Source: Rhizobium sophoriradicis
GTDB taxonomy: Bacteria; Pseudomonadota; Alphaproteobacteria; Rhizobiales; Rhizobiaceae
Direction of reading: 5' to 3'
DNA: 64,000 nucleotides
Assembly (NCBI RefSeq): GCF_003939025.1
Contig: NZ_RQIH01000021.1
Coordinates: forward strand, 49,185-113,184
The notes under the pieces are model-generated. The model saw only the letters and a list, made by a program, of their open reading frames with translations, made no database searches and had not been told where the DNA came from. Shown here in pieces: positions 47,920-55,955 of the stretch. Position numbers and translations under genes: made by a program. The stretch's first letter is position 1, and every line of letters starts with the position of its first letter.

Positions 47920-48657
47920 TCATGGCCGCCGCTCCTCATCGGTTACGCGCCTGACGAATATGCCATCTGCCGCCGGTTCGAGAGCCGAAAGATCAACGAT
48001 CGCTGTTGTGTCACCTGCTTTCGATCGCCTGTTCGCCGACGCATCCTTGGCTTGATCACGGTCGGCTCTGGACACGAAGAACAACGGTGCACCAGCCCAT
48101 TCATTGCGCCGTATACGCACCGCGATCCGCACGACGGGCGCAGCCTCGGCGTCAATCATCGGCACGAGTCTTGCCATGTAGTCGACGGTCTCCCGCGGTA
48201 AGGGATTGCCGGAAACAAGATGCCTTTCATAGCGACCCGGACCCGCATTGTACGCCGCGAGAAAGCCTGGGGAGCCATAGAGATCGTGCAGTTCGGAAAG
48301 GTAGGCAGCGCCCGCCAGGATGTTGTCGCGGGGATCGTAAGCGTCATCGCCAAGATGATGGCGCGCGCGCAGCTCGACCCAGGTCGCTGGCATGATCTGC
48401 ATCAGGCCCATCGCACCTTTCGTTGAAATAGCGGACGGATCATTGCGGCTCTCGACGTGCATGACGGCGTGTATCCAACGCTCCGGAATGGCGAAGCGTT
48501 TGGCCGCCTCGGTGACGGCATCGGCATACGGACCGGGCGTCGCGGAAACCGATGCATGGTCCGCTAGACGATCGCTCGGTGGCGGATCAGCCGACACAAC
48601 GCCGGGCAGTGCGACGATCGTTGCGAGTGCGATCGGCAACGCTATGATCGCTCGCAT
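47920..48657 (-). CDS. Lytic transglycosylase (VirB1-like)
   Basis: A 245-residue protein from the ATG at 48655-48657, which begins a good signal peptide ending near VVSA. The catalytic Glu is E69 in MHVESRND, with GLMQIMP following and AAYNAGPGRYERH later. It cuts peptidoglycan locally for the transfer channel. A longer frame extends upstream but lacks a signal. Confidence 0.88.
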   Translation of the reverse strand: MRAIIALPIALATIVALPGVVSADPPPSDRLADHASVSATPGPYADAVTEAAKRFAIPERWIHAVMHVESRNDPSAISTKGAMGLMQIMPATWVELRARHHLGDDAYDPRDNILAGAAYLSELHDLYGSPGFLAAYNAGPGRYERHLVSGNPLPRETVDYMARLVPMIDAEAAPVVRIAVRIRRNEWAGAPLFFVSRADRDQAKDASANRRSKAGDTTAIVDLSALEPAADGIFVRRVTDEERRP

Positions 48658-48924
48658 GACGTCCTGGCGGCCCGTCTCTCGAACCGAGCTAAGCCTGCCA
48701 TCGTGCTCGCTGCGGTCAAGGGCAAGGCTTCGCCGCCGACCGGAGTTTTCCGGACGGGCAGCGCCGGACGGCAGGCCCGCTTCCCGGAAAACCAGCCGCC
48801 GCCCTTGACCTTCGCTGTGCGCGACGGCTGTCGGAGAGGCGATCGGGTCGAGGGGATTGACCGGCACCCAATCGATCAAGGGGATTGGGCTTGAGGAGCC
48901 GCGCGAACGATTGTCTCGCATGGC

Positions 48925-49251
48925 TCAGCCCTGTTCGTCGCGCCGGATCTTGCGCGTCCAGTGAAGGTTCCAGATATCCTTCTTTGTGTCGGATTCGAAC
49001 ATGCGGGCGCGGATTGGCTCGACAAAGGACGGATCGTCGATCGCGACCGAGAGATAGCTGCCGGCACGCTCGCCGGTACGGTCCCATGCCGCACCGACTT
49101 CCTGACCGGCGGCAAAGACGCGGTGGTTCGGCGCGTTCTCCACGTCCGTCTCGTCGGCCGGCAGGATGGTGACTTCGATGTCGAGGGTGAGCGTGCGGAT
49201 GCGTCCGAAGAAGCCATCATCCTTGCGCGTGAAGGTACCAATCTGGCTCAT
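48925..49251 (-). CDS. DUF736 family protein (copy 1)
   Basis: A 108-residue small beta-rich protein of DUF736: IGTFTRKDDG at the start, RTLTLDIEVTILPA, and YLSVAIDDPSFVEPI. It overlaps the signal-peptidase gene by 35 bp. DUF736 genes are near-universal in this ICE family but have no known role. Confidence 0.9.
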   Translation of the reverse strand: MSQIGTFTRKDDGFFGRIRTLTLDIEVTILPADETDVENAPNHRVFAAGQEVGAAWDRTGERAGSYLSVAIDDPSFVEPIRARMFESDTKKDIWNLHWTRKIRRDEQG

Positions 49252-49798
49252 GGTTTTTCCTTTCGGTGGTTGAGGAAGTGGGTGTCGGTGGTGCGTCATA
49301 GGTCCACACCGGAACGGCGCGACCGATGACGGTGGTGAGCGGAAGCGCCCCGAAATACCGGCCGTCGAGGCTGTCGGGCACGTCCCAGTTCATGAAGAAG
49401 GCCTGGTCTTTTTGGATCGTGATGCAGCCCTGCCAGACGGGCAGCGGGCGACCACGGCCGTCGCGCTCCAGTGCTGTGCCATAGACCATGTCGTAGGCGC
49501 TGATCGCCGTGCCATTGCGGCAGACTTGTGTGCCCGACAGCGCCAGCACGCGCTTCAGCAGCGGCACGCCGTTCGGCAGATAACCGCGCTGATCGAGGAA
49601 GCCCGCGAGCTCGTCGGGCGGCATCACCACGGCAAGATCGGTAACATTCAGTTCGTCGACCGGCTCTATGCGATAGAGCCCGATCGGCGCGCTCGCCGAG
49701 GCATTCCACATGAGCTTCTTTTGTGGATGGAAGAAGATCAGCCCCGTGGTGAAGAGAGCCGAAACGTAGGTCGCGATGAGCCAAGCAAAGCGCGTCAT
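49217..49798 (-). CDS. traF: TraF-like S26 signal peptidase
   Basis: A 193-residue protein with a short N-terminal membrane segment. The Ser-Lys dyad is consistent with S36 in SAPIGLY and K82 in LLKRVLALSG. TraF peptidases of conjugative systems process or cyclise the TrbC pilin. It overlaps the DUF2840 and DUF736 genes. Confidence 0.88.
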   Translation of the reverse strand: MTRFAWLIATYVSALFTTGLIFFHPQKKLMWNASASAPIGLYRIEPVDELNVTDLAVVMPPDELAGFLDQRGYLPNGVPLLKRVLALSGTQVCRNGTAISAYDMVYGTALERDGRGRPLPVWQGCITIQKDQAFFMNWDVPDSLDGRYFGALPLTTVIGRAVPVWTYDAPPTPTSSTTERKNHEPDWYLHAQG

Positions 49799-50313
49799 CG
49801 GGCCTCTCCTTCATCACGCGGATCGCCGATCGCCGCCCGCTTCAGCCAGGCGCGATGCTGCTCTCGCGAATAGGCGTGGAAGGGTTCGTTGACGCTGAGG
49901 CGGTGATGAAGGTGCCGCCAATGGTCAGGCGAGACCTCGGCGGGCTTGATGCCGAGCGCCTCGATCGCGTCGATGGCGAAGAGCACGGTCTCGACCTTCG
50001 GCCAGCCGTGGAGCCTGAGCAGGATATCGCCGCCGGGGCGAACGAAGGGCAGTGTTTGATAGATCTCGCCGGCGCGGACAGCGCGGACGATGTCGATGCG
50101 CGAAATCACCGTGCCATAATCGTTGGCCGCCCAGCGGACGAAGGCGAAGAGGCTGCCGGGCGCAAAGCCGACGATGCGTTTGTCGCGGCCGATCCGCTGT
50201 TCGGCGGCAATTTCTCCAAAGCGGAGCCAATGCTCGATCTTGCCCTTGCGCCAGGTGAGTTCCACCACGGTCGCATCTCTCGGGAAGCTGTCCGGCCTCT
50301 CAAGCGTGTTCAT
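49795..50313 (-). CDS. DUF2840 family protein
   Basis: A 172-residue protein of DUF2840, normally placed between parA and the TraF-like peptidase in these ICEs. It has a FVRWAANDYGTVISRIDI stretch and a Trp/His-rich C-terminal part (DHWRHLHHRL). No motif with a known function. Here no parA precedes it. Confidence 0.88.
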   Translation of the reverse strand: MNTLERPDSFPRDATVVELTWRKGKIEHWLRFGEIAAEQRIGRDKRIVGFAPGSLFAFVRWAANDYGTVISRIDIVRAVRAGEIYQTLPFVRPGGDILLRLHGWPKVETVLFAIDAIEALGIKPAEVSPDHWRHLHHRLSVNEPFHAYSREQHRAWLKRAAIGDPRDEGEAR

Positions 50314-50410
50314 GGCGCGCCTCCCAGCCGCCGCACGGGTGGGTTCGGCGGGTCGGATCGGCCCGCAATCGGAGGATCCACAGCTGTGATTTTGCGGGGG
50401 TGCGTTAGGC

Positions 50411-50576
50411 AGAATCCGAAGGATTCTGTGTTAGGTAAGTTAGAAGGGGCCAAATTGCCCGTTACGCGCCAATGGGTTACGAGGCGTTTGCGTTCCCGAT
50501 AGCACGGGGATCGCGTCCCTGATAGCACGGGCTTTGCCGTTCCCGATAGCACGGGCCCATCCACAGCTTGTCCACA
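50411..50576. other. Candidate oriV with iterons and DnaA-like boxes
   Basis: The gap after repA holds three near-identical 17-bp iterons at 50492-50508, 50515-50531 and 50539-50555, each sharing GATAGCACGGG and spaced 23-24 bp apart. Directly beside them are DnaA-box-like TTGTCCACA at 50568-50576 and a second related CATCCACA. A perfect 7-bp inverted repeat (AGAATCC / GGATTCT) lies at 50411-50427. This is a plasmid-like replication origin next to its initiator gene. Confidence 0.65.
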
Positions 50577-50608
50577 GCGGGCCATCTCACGGTTTGACGG
50601 TCGAGGCC

Positions 50609-51490
50609 TCATGACATCGCTCCCGAAGTCCGTCGTGCGGCGGAACGTTCAACGCGCGCAGGACGAAACGTCAGCCGCTCGCGCCCGTCCGGGTCAATCG
50701 ACAGGGCCAGCCGATAGCCGACCAGTGGCTGGCGGGCGACAATCGCCCGCAGCTCGAAGCGGAAGCGACGCAACGGAGAGAGGCTGCCGGATTTCAGATG
50801 CAGATGCTCTAGATCGAAACTCCACCCCCAGCTCTGGCGGCCGCCATGCTTGCGCACGAGGCGATAGAGCCAGCGTTCCAGGCCGCCGGTCAGATCGAAA
50901 TAGGCGTCGTCGATCGTCAGGATCAGCGCATTGTCGAGAACACCCGCATAGAACCAGTCCGGCAGGATGAGCTCGATGCCAAGCGGCCTTCCCTTGTCAT
51001 CCAGCCGCTCCTTCCATTCGGCGATCCAGGAAAAGCGATGCCGACGCCGCTCGGACGGTTGGCGGATCGAAGTGACGACGGTGGTCGATTGCAGCCGGTC
51101 GAGCGCCGCCTTCAGCCGCTCATAGCTGCGGGCGGAGTCGTCGCGATTGATGAAGGAGAGGATTTCGTAAGGGGTGGCCGACATGAACCGCGATGTGCGC
51201 AATCCCTTGTCGCGCGCCTCGACGATCTGTGACGCCGCCCAGATCAGGATGTCCGCATCCCAGATCGTCGCCATGCCGTGCTCGGCGGTCGCCTCGACCC
51301 GAATGGCCACGTCTCCCATCTTGAAGTCGATCGGCCGGACACGGCGCGATTTGGCGAGCGAGAAGAACGGCCAGGACATCAGGTCCTGTGCGTCTCTTGC
51401 CGCGATATCCCCGCCCCGCGCCTGGAAGAGTTCGAGCTGCTGGCCCTGGTAAGTCCGATGCGTCGTCATGGGAAAAACCGCGACCGTCAT
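50609..51490 (-). CDS. repA: Replication initiator protein RepA
   Basis: A 293-residue protein of the replication initiator A family, with a winged-helix layout: MSWPFFSLAKSRR near residue 40, RFMSATPYEILSF, a KAALDRLQSTTV helix, and EWLYRLVRKHGG-like text (ERWLYRLVRKHGG). The start overlaps the AlpA-like stop (ATGA). It should bind the iterons just downstream, and implies that the excised ICE can replicate. Confidence 0.88.
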   Translation of the reverse strand: MTVAVFPMTTHRTYQGQQLELFQARGGDIAARDAQDLMSWPFFSLAKSRRVRPIDFKMGDVAIRVEATAEHGMATIWDADILIWAASQIVEARDKGLRTSRFMSATPYEILSFINRDDSARSYERLKAALDRLQSTTVVTSIRQPSERRRHRFSWIAEWKERLDDKGRPLGIELILPDWFYAGVLDNALILTIDDAYFDLTGGLERWLYRLVRKHGGRQSWGWSFDLEHLHLKSGSLSPLRRFRFELRAIVARQPLVGYRLALSIDPDGRERLTFRPARVERSAARRTSGAMS

Positions 51491-51750
51491 CGCGCCGTGC
51501 CGGCAGCGGGAATGAGCGCCGGCGTCACCCGCGCTTTCGCGGCTTGAGACGTCGACTGCCGCGCGGCGGCTTCCACCCAGGCCTCAAGATCGGCGACCGA
51601 ATAGACGACGCGGCCGCCGAGCTTGCGATAGATTGGGCCTGTTCCCTCGCAACGGTGCTTTTCCAGCGTGCGGGGAGAAAGATCGAGCAATCGCGCGGCT
51701 TCGGGGGTGCGCACGAAACGCGGCCAAGCGGGATCGGTTTTCTGCTGCAT
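51487..51750 (-). CDS. AlpA/excisionase-like helix-turn-helix protein
   Basis: An 87-residue protein with a MerR/AlpA-type helix-turn-helix: FVRTPEAARLLDLSPRTLEKHR and RKLGGRVVYSVADLEAW. It is coupled to repA. It probably regulates repA or excision. Confidence 0.85.
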   Translation of the reverse strand: MQQKTDPAWPRFVRTPEAARLLDLSPRTLEKHRCEGTGPIYRKLGGRVVYSVADLEAWVEAAARQSTSQAAKARVTPALIPAAGTAR

Positions 51751-51913
51751 CTGCGGTCTCCGTCACAACCGCCACGGCATTGGCGGAACGGCTGCGAGGA
51801 TGGCGAAGATCAGAGGGCGACACGGAGTGACAAAATGCGCGCGCTCCTGTGAGTGTCCCCCCATCGCAGGCACGATGCGGGGGCAGCCGGGTGCGCGAGA
51901 TCAAAAGTTCTGA

Positions 51914-52351
51914 TTATTCGGAATCTGGCTTGAGCAGGCGGAGATAGCCGTCCTTGATCAGCTGCTGCGCGGCCTTGAGCAGACGGTGCAGACGGCGGCG
52001 TTCCGGGCAATTCTTCCAGTCTATGGAGCGTAGCTTGTTCAGCGCCGGGTTCCACAGCACGCTTGCCACTTCCTGCCGGGAGGCGCCCTTGCTGACGCCG
52101 TCCCAGGCGCGGAGCATCAGGCTGAAGCGATGAATGCGATAGGGGGAGAACCGCTGCCAGCGGGGCACTGGAACGGACGCTTGGATCAAGAGCCAGCGAT
52201 GCCACCGCTGAAGGCTCTGGATGCGTTCGGGAAGGTGTGCATCGAGCGGAATGAGAATGGCGGCCTTGAGCGGCGCGTCACCGCCTGGAAACCACAGGCG
52301 ATGAAGACCGTCGACGTCGCGGATGTCGACGTGGAAGCCGCCGGCATCCAC
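51914..52351 (-). CDS. DUF2285 (RovC-like) DNA-binding protein, C-terminal part of a split gene
   Basis: A 145-residue frame from a GTG at 52349-52351. It ends in a DUF2285/RovC DNA-binding domain: SKGASRQEVASVLWNP and RRLHRLLKAAQQLI. The same frame stays open upstream to about 52522 without a start codon and continues homologously into the next feature. So this is best read as the C-terminal part of one regulator broken by a single-base frameshift near 52495-52502. Confidence 0.7.
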   Translation of the reverse strand: MDAGGFHVDIRDVDGLHRLWFPGGDAPLKAAILIPLDAHLPERIQSLQRWHRWLLIQASVPVPRWQRFSPYRIHRFSLMLRAWDGVSKGASRQEVASVLWNPALNKLRSIDWKNCPERRRLHRLLKAAQQLIKDGYLRLLKPDSE

Positions 52352-52490
52352 GGCGTGTTCCGCCGGGAGAGTTTTGGGTTCGAGGGAAAGGCAGCCTTCG
52401 AAGCCTAGTGGCGCCGGCGTGATGATCAGTGTCGCGGGAAAGAGCTGCGGCAGCCAGACAGGTTTGGATTGTGTGGCCGGCCGGTACGGA

Positions 52491-52703
52491 TCAGCCGGGA
52501 AACGTGAGACCCCACTGCCGGGTCAAGCCCTCCCTGGCAGCGATCAGCGCGGCAGTGTCCTTGCCGCGTTCATCCGTCGCTGCCTTGTAGTGGGCTCTGT
52601 ATTCATCATTGCGGCGAAGGAATTCGAAACTGATCCCGCCTCGATCGAGCCGCCCAAGTTCCTCTTCGAACTTCGGCGAGCGCCAATCCTCTAATGGTTC
52701 CAT
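52491..52703 (-). CDS. DUF6499-type regulator, N-terminal part of the split DUF2285 protein
   Basis: A 70-residue frame from the ATG at 52701-52703: DWRSPKFEEEL, FEFLRRNDEYRAHY, then WGLTFPG and a stop. That is the N-terminal domain that normally precedes DUF2285 in one protein. A +1 slip at CCC GGC TGA would read on as FPADPYRP into the downstream frame, so the break is exactly one base. It may be an indel, a sequencing error or a recoding site. Confidence 0.65.
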   Translation of the reverse strand: MEPLEDWRSPKFEEELGRLDRGGISFEFLRRNDEYRAHYKAATDERGKDTAALIAAREGLTRQWGLTFPG

Positions 52704-52854
52704 CGGCAGTCCTTCCGGTCCAGAAACATGAGAGAGGCGCACATGTATCCATCCGGACTCGAACGGAGCAACCCCCATATTTGGAATGAAGTCGCCCCCC
52801 AATGCCCGCAACGCGCGCACGGAGATCATGGCAGCAACGTGACGTTTCAAGAGG

Positions 52855-53118
52855 TTACTGCATGCGCCCGTCGAGCAGATGCCGGTAACCCTCCTTCGTC
52901 ATCCAGCGGGCGCGGGCGAGATGGGTTTCATGGATACGCCTGGCGCGATCGAGATCGGCGTCCGGATCGATGCCGAAGATGATCTTCACCGCTTCGCGCC
53001 AATCGGCGCCCTCGGCATCGGCGTCGAGCAAGCGCAGATAGGTCGCGAAATGCGCCTCGTCATAGTCATTGACGCGGTCGGTCAGCGGCGGGCCCTCGTC
53101 GCGCAGGGGCTTGTTCAT
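52855..53118 (-). CDS. Small DUF2285-like DNA-binding protein
   Basis: An 87-residue protein from the ATG at 53116-53118. It has an acidic N-terminus and a helical C-terminal domain (WREAVKIIFGID, ARARWMTKEGYRHLL) resembling the short DUF2285/RovC-type domain proteins of these ICEs. A role in control of the transfer genes is likely but not shown. Confidence 0.65.
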   Translation of the reverse strand: MNKPLRDEGPPLTDRVNDYDEAHFATYLRLLDADAEGADWREAVKIIFGIDPDADLDRARRIHETHLARARWMTKEGYRHLLDGRMQ

Positions 53119-53268
53119 CGATCGATCCTTACCGTGCGGGCGTGTTTCATTCTGGTCCTGCCCCATCGACCCATTAAGAATTTCACAAGGGCAACGTTCC
53201 GGCAAGACAACATTGGGGTTATTGGCGGGCCAGTTTGTGAGATGTTTCGGTGAGCGCTGGTGCCGACA

Positions 53269-53481
53269 TCACGCCTCGTCGCGCAGGAACTCGATCGGAT
53301 CGACGCCGAGTGCAAGGGCGAGCTTCTCGAGCATGTCGATGGATGCCGCGAACTCTTCGCGTTCCAGCATGCCGACATAGTTGCGGTTGACGTGAGCACG
53401 ATGGGCAAGCTCTTCCTGCGACATGGACTTCTCATGTCGGACGCGACGCAGGTTTCTGGCGACTCTCTCCCTCAGGCTCAT
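53269..53481 (-). CDS. XRE-family repressor
   Basis: A 70-residue XRE/Cro-type protein from the ATG at 53479-53481: MSQEELAHRAHVNRNYVGMLE is the helix-turn-helix, followed by a short helical tail. It starts 18 bp from a 12-bp inverted repeat that looks like its own operator. It probably controls the element's lifestyle genes. Confidence 0.88.
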   Translation of the reverse strand: MSLRERVARNLRRVRHEKSMSQEELAHRAHVNRNYVGMLEREEFAASIDMLEKLALALGVDPIEFLRDEA

Positions 53482-53498
53482 GAGCGAGGAGTCACCAG

Positions 53499-53533
53499 AT
53501 ACCCAATATACTACCACCCAATATATTAGGTAT
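53499..53533. promoter_or_regulatory. Inverted-repeat operator upstream of the XRE gene
   Basis: ATACCCAATATA at 53499-53510 and TATATTAGGTAT at 53522-53533 are reverse complements with one mismatch, separated by 11 bp. The position just upstream of the XRE start and the AT-rich content suit an autoregulated repressor site overlapping its promoter. Confidence 0.6.
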
Positions 53534-53711
53534 TCGGCCCGATGGCCAGTGGACGGACGGAAAGTTTGTGTGCCGAAATAGCGAGCCGGGCGCAGCCCGG
53601 CGAGCGCGCTGCCAAAGCGGGAATACCGCTATGCCGGAAAGATGGGTTCACGGCTCACGTCGAATACGGCAGTTTCCAGCGCGTCGACTTGACGCGCGGC
53701 GGGCCGGCGGA

Positions 53712-53740
53712 CCGGAAGCGAAATCCTCCCTCGCTTCCGG
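53712..53740 (-). terminator. Hairpin downstream of the DUF932 gene
   Basis: CCGGAAGCGA at 53712-53721 and TCGCTTCCGG at 53731-53740 form a perfect 10-bp stem with a 9-base loop, 15 bp past the stop of the leftward DUF932 gene. No long T-run follows on the leftward strand, so it may be a weak terminator or an mRNA-stabilising hairpin. Confidence 0.5.
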
Positions 53741-53754
53741 TTCGTTGTTTGTGA

Positions 53755-54936
53755 TCAAACCCGCTCAAGCAGGCTCTTCGCCTTCGCCTCAAGATCGAGC
53801 CGCGTATCCTGATGCGACTTGGTGCGGGCGTGCGCCGTTATTCCCTGCACGAAGTCGAAGACGCTTTCCGGCGGGCGCCCTTCCTCCTGCAAGACGACAT
53901 CGATGATCTTGCCGGTTTCCGCCTTGCTGAAACCGCGCTTGCGCAGGAACGTCTGCCGATCCTCGTCAGTGTGGGCAACGATCCGTTCCCGCGCCGCCTT
54001 GATCCCGGCCACGAATGGCGCGGGCGACGAATTGGCGAACGAGCGCAAGGCGGGTGCTGCCTCATGCGCGAACCGCTGCGCCGCGAACTTCGAATGCCTG
54101 ATGGTGATCTCCTCGAAATTTTCGCAACCCCACAGGTTGCGGTTCATGCAGACGGCGCGGAGATAAAAGCTTGCTATTCCCAGCGTCTTGCTGCCGACTT
54201 CGCTGTTCCACGCATAGAAGCCCCGGAAATACAAATCTGGCTCTCCGTTCGGCAGCCGTCCGGCTTCGATCGGATGCGTATCGTCCACCAGAAACAGGAA
54301 GACGTCGCGATCGCTGGCATAAAGCGTCGTGGTGTCCTTCGTCACGTCCACGAACGGATTGTGCGTCATCGTCGCCCAATCCAGCACGCCCGGCACCTTC
54401 CACATCGTATCGCCGACGCCGTCGCCCGCGATCTTCATCACTGCCGAGACAAGTTCATGATCCCAGATGCGGCCATAGTCGGGACCGGTCACGGCACGCA
54501 ACTCGATGCGACCGTCTTCCGCTTCCAGCGTCTTGATGAGTTCCGCCCGATGCGACAGCAAGCCATGCTGCAGATTGATGCCAGCCAATGGCGCGGGAAG
54601 CTGGCGCATATAGGTTGCCGGTGCGCCCACGAGGCTGCAAAGCTGGCCAAAACTCCAATGCGTCGGTGCAATGGGTTCTTCCTGTCCGGGAACGAGAAGC
54701 GCGAGCCGTTCGGCATTGTCGCGGCTCGCTTCGACCCGTACGGCGCGGCTTTCCACGGTCCGGGCCGTTGCACGATCCGCTCTCGCCTTCACGGCGTCGT
54801 AAAGCTCCGTCAACGACAGATAGCGCTCGTCGTCCGGCCTAGAAAACCATTCCGACGAAACCCGCCCGATCCGCTCGCCGCGCGAGATGTCCACCTTGAA
54901 ACCATGCTCTACCTGCTGGCTATTCATGACGTTCAT
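53755..54936 (-). CDS. DUF932 (plasmid/phage-like) protein
   Basis: A 393-residue DUF932 protein from the ATG at 54934-54936, with an AAGGAG ribosome site. Features: FSRPDDERYLSL near the start, HWSFGQLCSL and GPDYGRIWDHEL in the middle, then FRGFYAWNSEVG and CMNRNLWG. DUF932 proteins occur on plasmids and ICEs and have been linked to anti-restriction or replication, but the role is unproven. The 219-bp repeated leader lies just upstream. Confidence 0.85.
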   Translation of the reverse strand: MNVMNSQQVEHGFKVDISRGERIGRVSSEWFSRPDDERYLSLTELYDAVKARADRATARTVESRAVRVEASRDNAERLALLVPGQEEPIAPTHWSFGQLCSLVGAPATYMRQLPAPLAGINLQHGLLSHRAELIKTLEAEDGRIELRAVTGPDYGRIWDHELVSAVMKIAGDGVGDTMWKVPGVLDWATMTHNPFVDVTKDTTTLYASDRDVFLFLVDDTHPIEAGRLPNGEPDLYFRGFYAWNSEVGSKTLGIASFYLRAVCMNRNLWGCENFEEITIRHSKFAAQRFAHEAAPALRSFANSSPAPFVAGIKAARERIVAHTDEDRQTFLRKRGFSKAETGKIIDVVLQEEGRPPESVFDFVQGITAHARTKSHQDTRLDLEAKAKSLLERV

Positions 54937-54958
54937 GTCCTTGCTCCTTTTCCCTTGG

Positions 54959-55177
54959 ATGCCGGAGGCATGTCCCTCGACATGCTTCCCGGGGGCGCGC
55001 GAGCGCGCGGGGATGGAGGGGGCAAATGCCGGCGAGCATGGCCGGGCTGCCAGCGTGAGCGGGACCAGGTGGAGAAATCGGGAGGTGATAGCTGTGATCA
55101 GTCCTGCGAACCGGCGGCCCTGCCATGCGCAGGCGGCGTTTGCGGGGAGCAAGGGGGAAAGTCTCCCTTGGCTCCCC
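54959..55177 (-). repeat. Structured leader repeat, copy A (upstream of DUF932)
   Basis: About 219 bp highly similar to 61359-61575. It begins 23 bp before the DUF932 start, in the same orientation relative to the gene as copy B is to parB. It contains three hairpins: a palindrome ATGCCGGAGGCAT, a GCGC-rich stem near 55005, and a GGGGAGC.../...GCTCCCC stem at the far end. It is likely a transcribed 5' leader with a regulatory RNA structure. Confidence 0.75.
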
Positions 55178-55196
55178 ATGATGTAGATGTGGACAA

Positions 55197-55259
55197 GAAT
55201 ATTCAGGCAGTGAATATTTTTCTGAATATTTTGACAGCAATCGCCGGCGCAGCTATATG
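55197..55259 (+). promoter_or_regulatory. Promoter with triple GAATATT operator for the IrrE pair
   Basis: TTGACA at 55231-55236 and TATATG at 55254-55259 are separated by exactly 17 bp, a near-consensus sigma-70 promoter. Three GAATATT copies lie at 55197, 55212 and 55224, the last abutting the -35 box. They are likely operator half-sites for the downstream XRE-IrrE protein. Confidence 0.65.
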
Positions 55260-55271
55260 GAAGATGTCGAA

Positions 55272-55955
55272 ATGGTAGAAGGCGATTCGGACTTGAACAG
55301 AGACAACGCGCTGCTCGCTGCTCGAGAACAGTTTGAAGCACCAATCTGGGCGCTCATCGGAGAGCTCGAAGGCACCCTGGCCGATTTCGCAAAAGTCCGG
55401 CATGTGGACTTGGGCGACCCGAGGGCGACTGGATCGGTGCTGAATGGGGCACTGCCCGACGCCGCCGCGGCGGCCAGTCTTTCCGATCACGGATTGTGTG
55501 TCGACTATTGCGAGAATGGTCAGAGCAACAAGATTACCGGCACCCTTCCCATTGAAGGGAAGAACTATACAGTTTGCTTCGAGCTTCATTTGGCGGGGCC
55601 GCGCGGTGGTACGTCCAAAGCAGCACATCAATTCGCAGCCTTTGACATTGAGCGGGAGCCCACACTCCCTGGCTTTGAAGTGGAAGCACCTTCCGACCTC
55701 CTATTTTTTATCGCCTGCCATCTTAGTGGTACAGGTGCTTCAGTTGCGCGGGCGTATCTCAAGTTCGCGGACAAAGTCGACCAGCGGAAAATCGAAATCC
55801 ATCGCGGTGCGGCCTCTGAGGCTACTGGCGTGGCGGAACCCGCCCCTGTAGATGGGCCGAGCGGAACAAAGGTGACGTTGAAGAAGGTAAAAGGAGACGA
55901 GTTCAAACATGGCAGCGAGACCAATAAACGGGGAGATGCTGCTTCTAGCTCGTAA
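55272..55955 (+). CDS. Unknown protein paired with the XRE-IrrE protein
   Basis: A 227-residue protein. The ATG at 55272 is preferred because it has a GGAAG site eight bases upstream, while the ATG at 55257 overlaps the -10 box. The N-terminus is acidic and helical, the middle has a GPRGG loop and FELHLAG strand, and the tail is charged. It overlaps the XRE-IrrE start by 47 bp, suggesting a coupled pair in which this protein is the toxin or the regulated partner. No known domain is recognised. Confidence 0.65.
   Translation: MVEGDSDLNRDNALLAAREQFEAPIWALIGELEGTLADFAKVRHVDLGDPRATGSVLNGALPDAAAAASLSDHGLCVDYCENGQSNKITGTLPIEGKNYTVCFELHLAGPRGGTSKAAHQFAAFDIEREPTLPGFEVEAPSDLLFFIACHLSGTGASVARAYLKFADKVDQRKIEIHRGAASEATGVAEPAPVDGPSGTKVTLKKVKGDEFKHGSETNKRGDAASSS

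Noticed and set aside
48658..48921. N-terminal extension of the lytic transglycosylase
   Set aside because: A strong signal peptide begins at 48657; the upstream part is basic and unlike the family.
50310..50612. Open frame over the repA-DUF2840 gap
   Set aside because: It overlaps the iterons and origin-like repeats, has low-complexity text and no family match.
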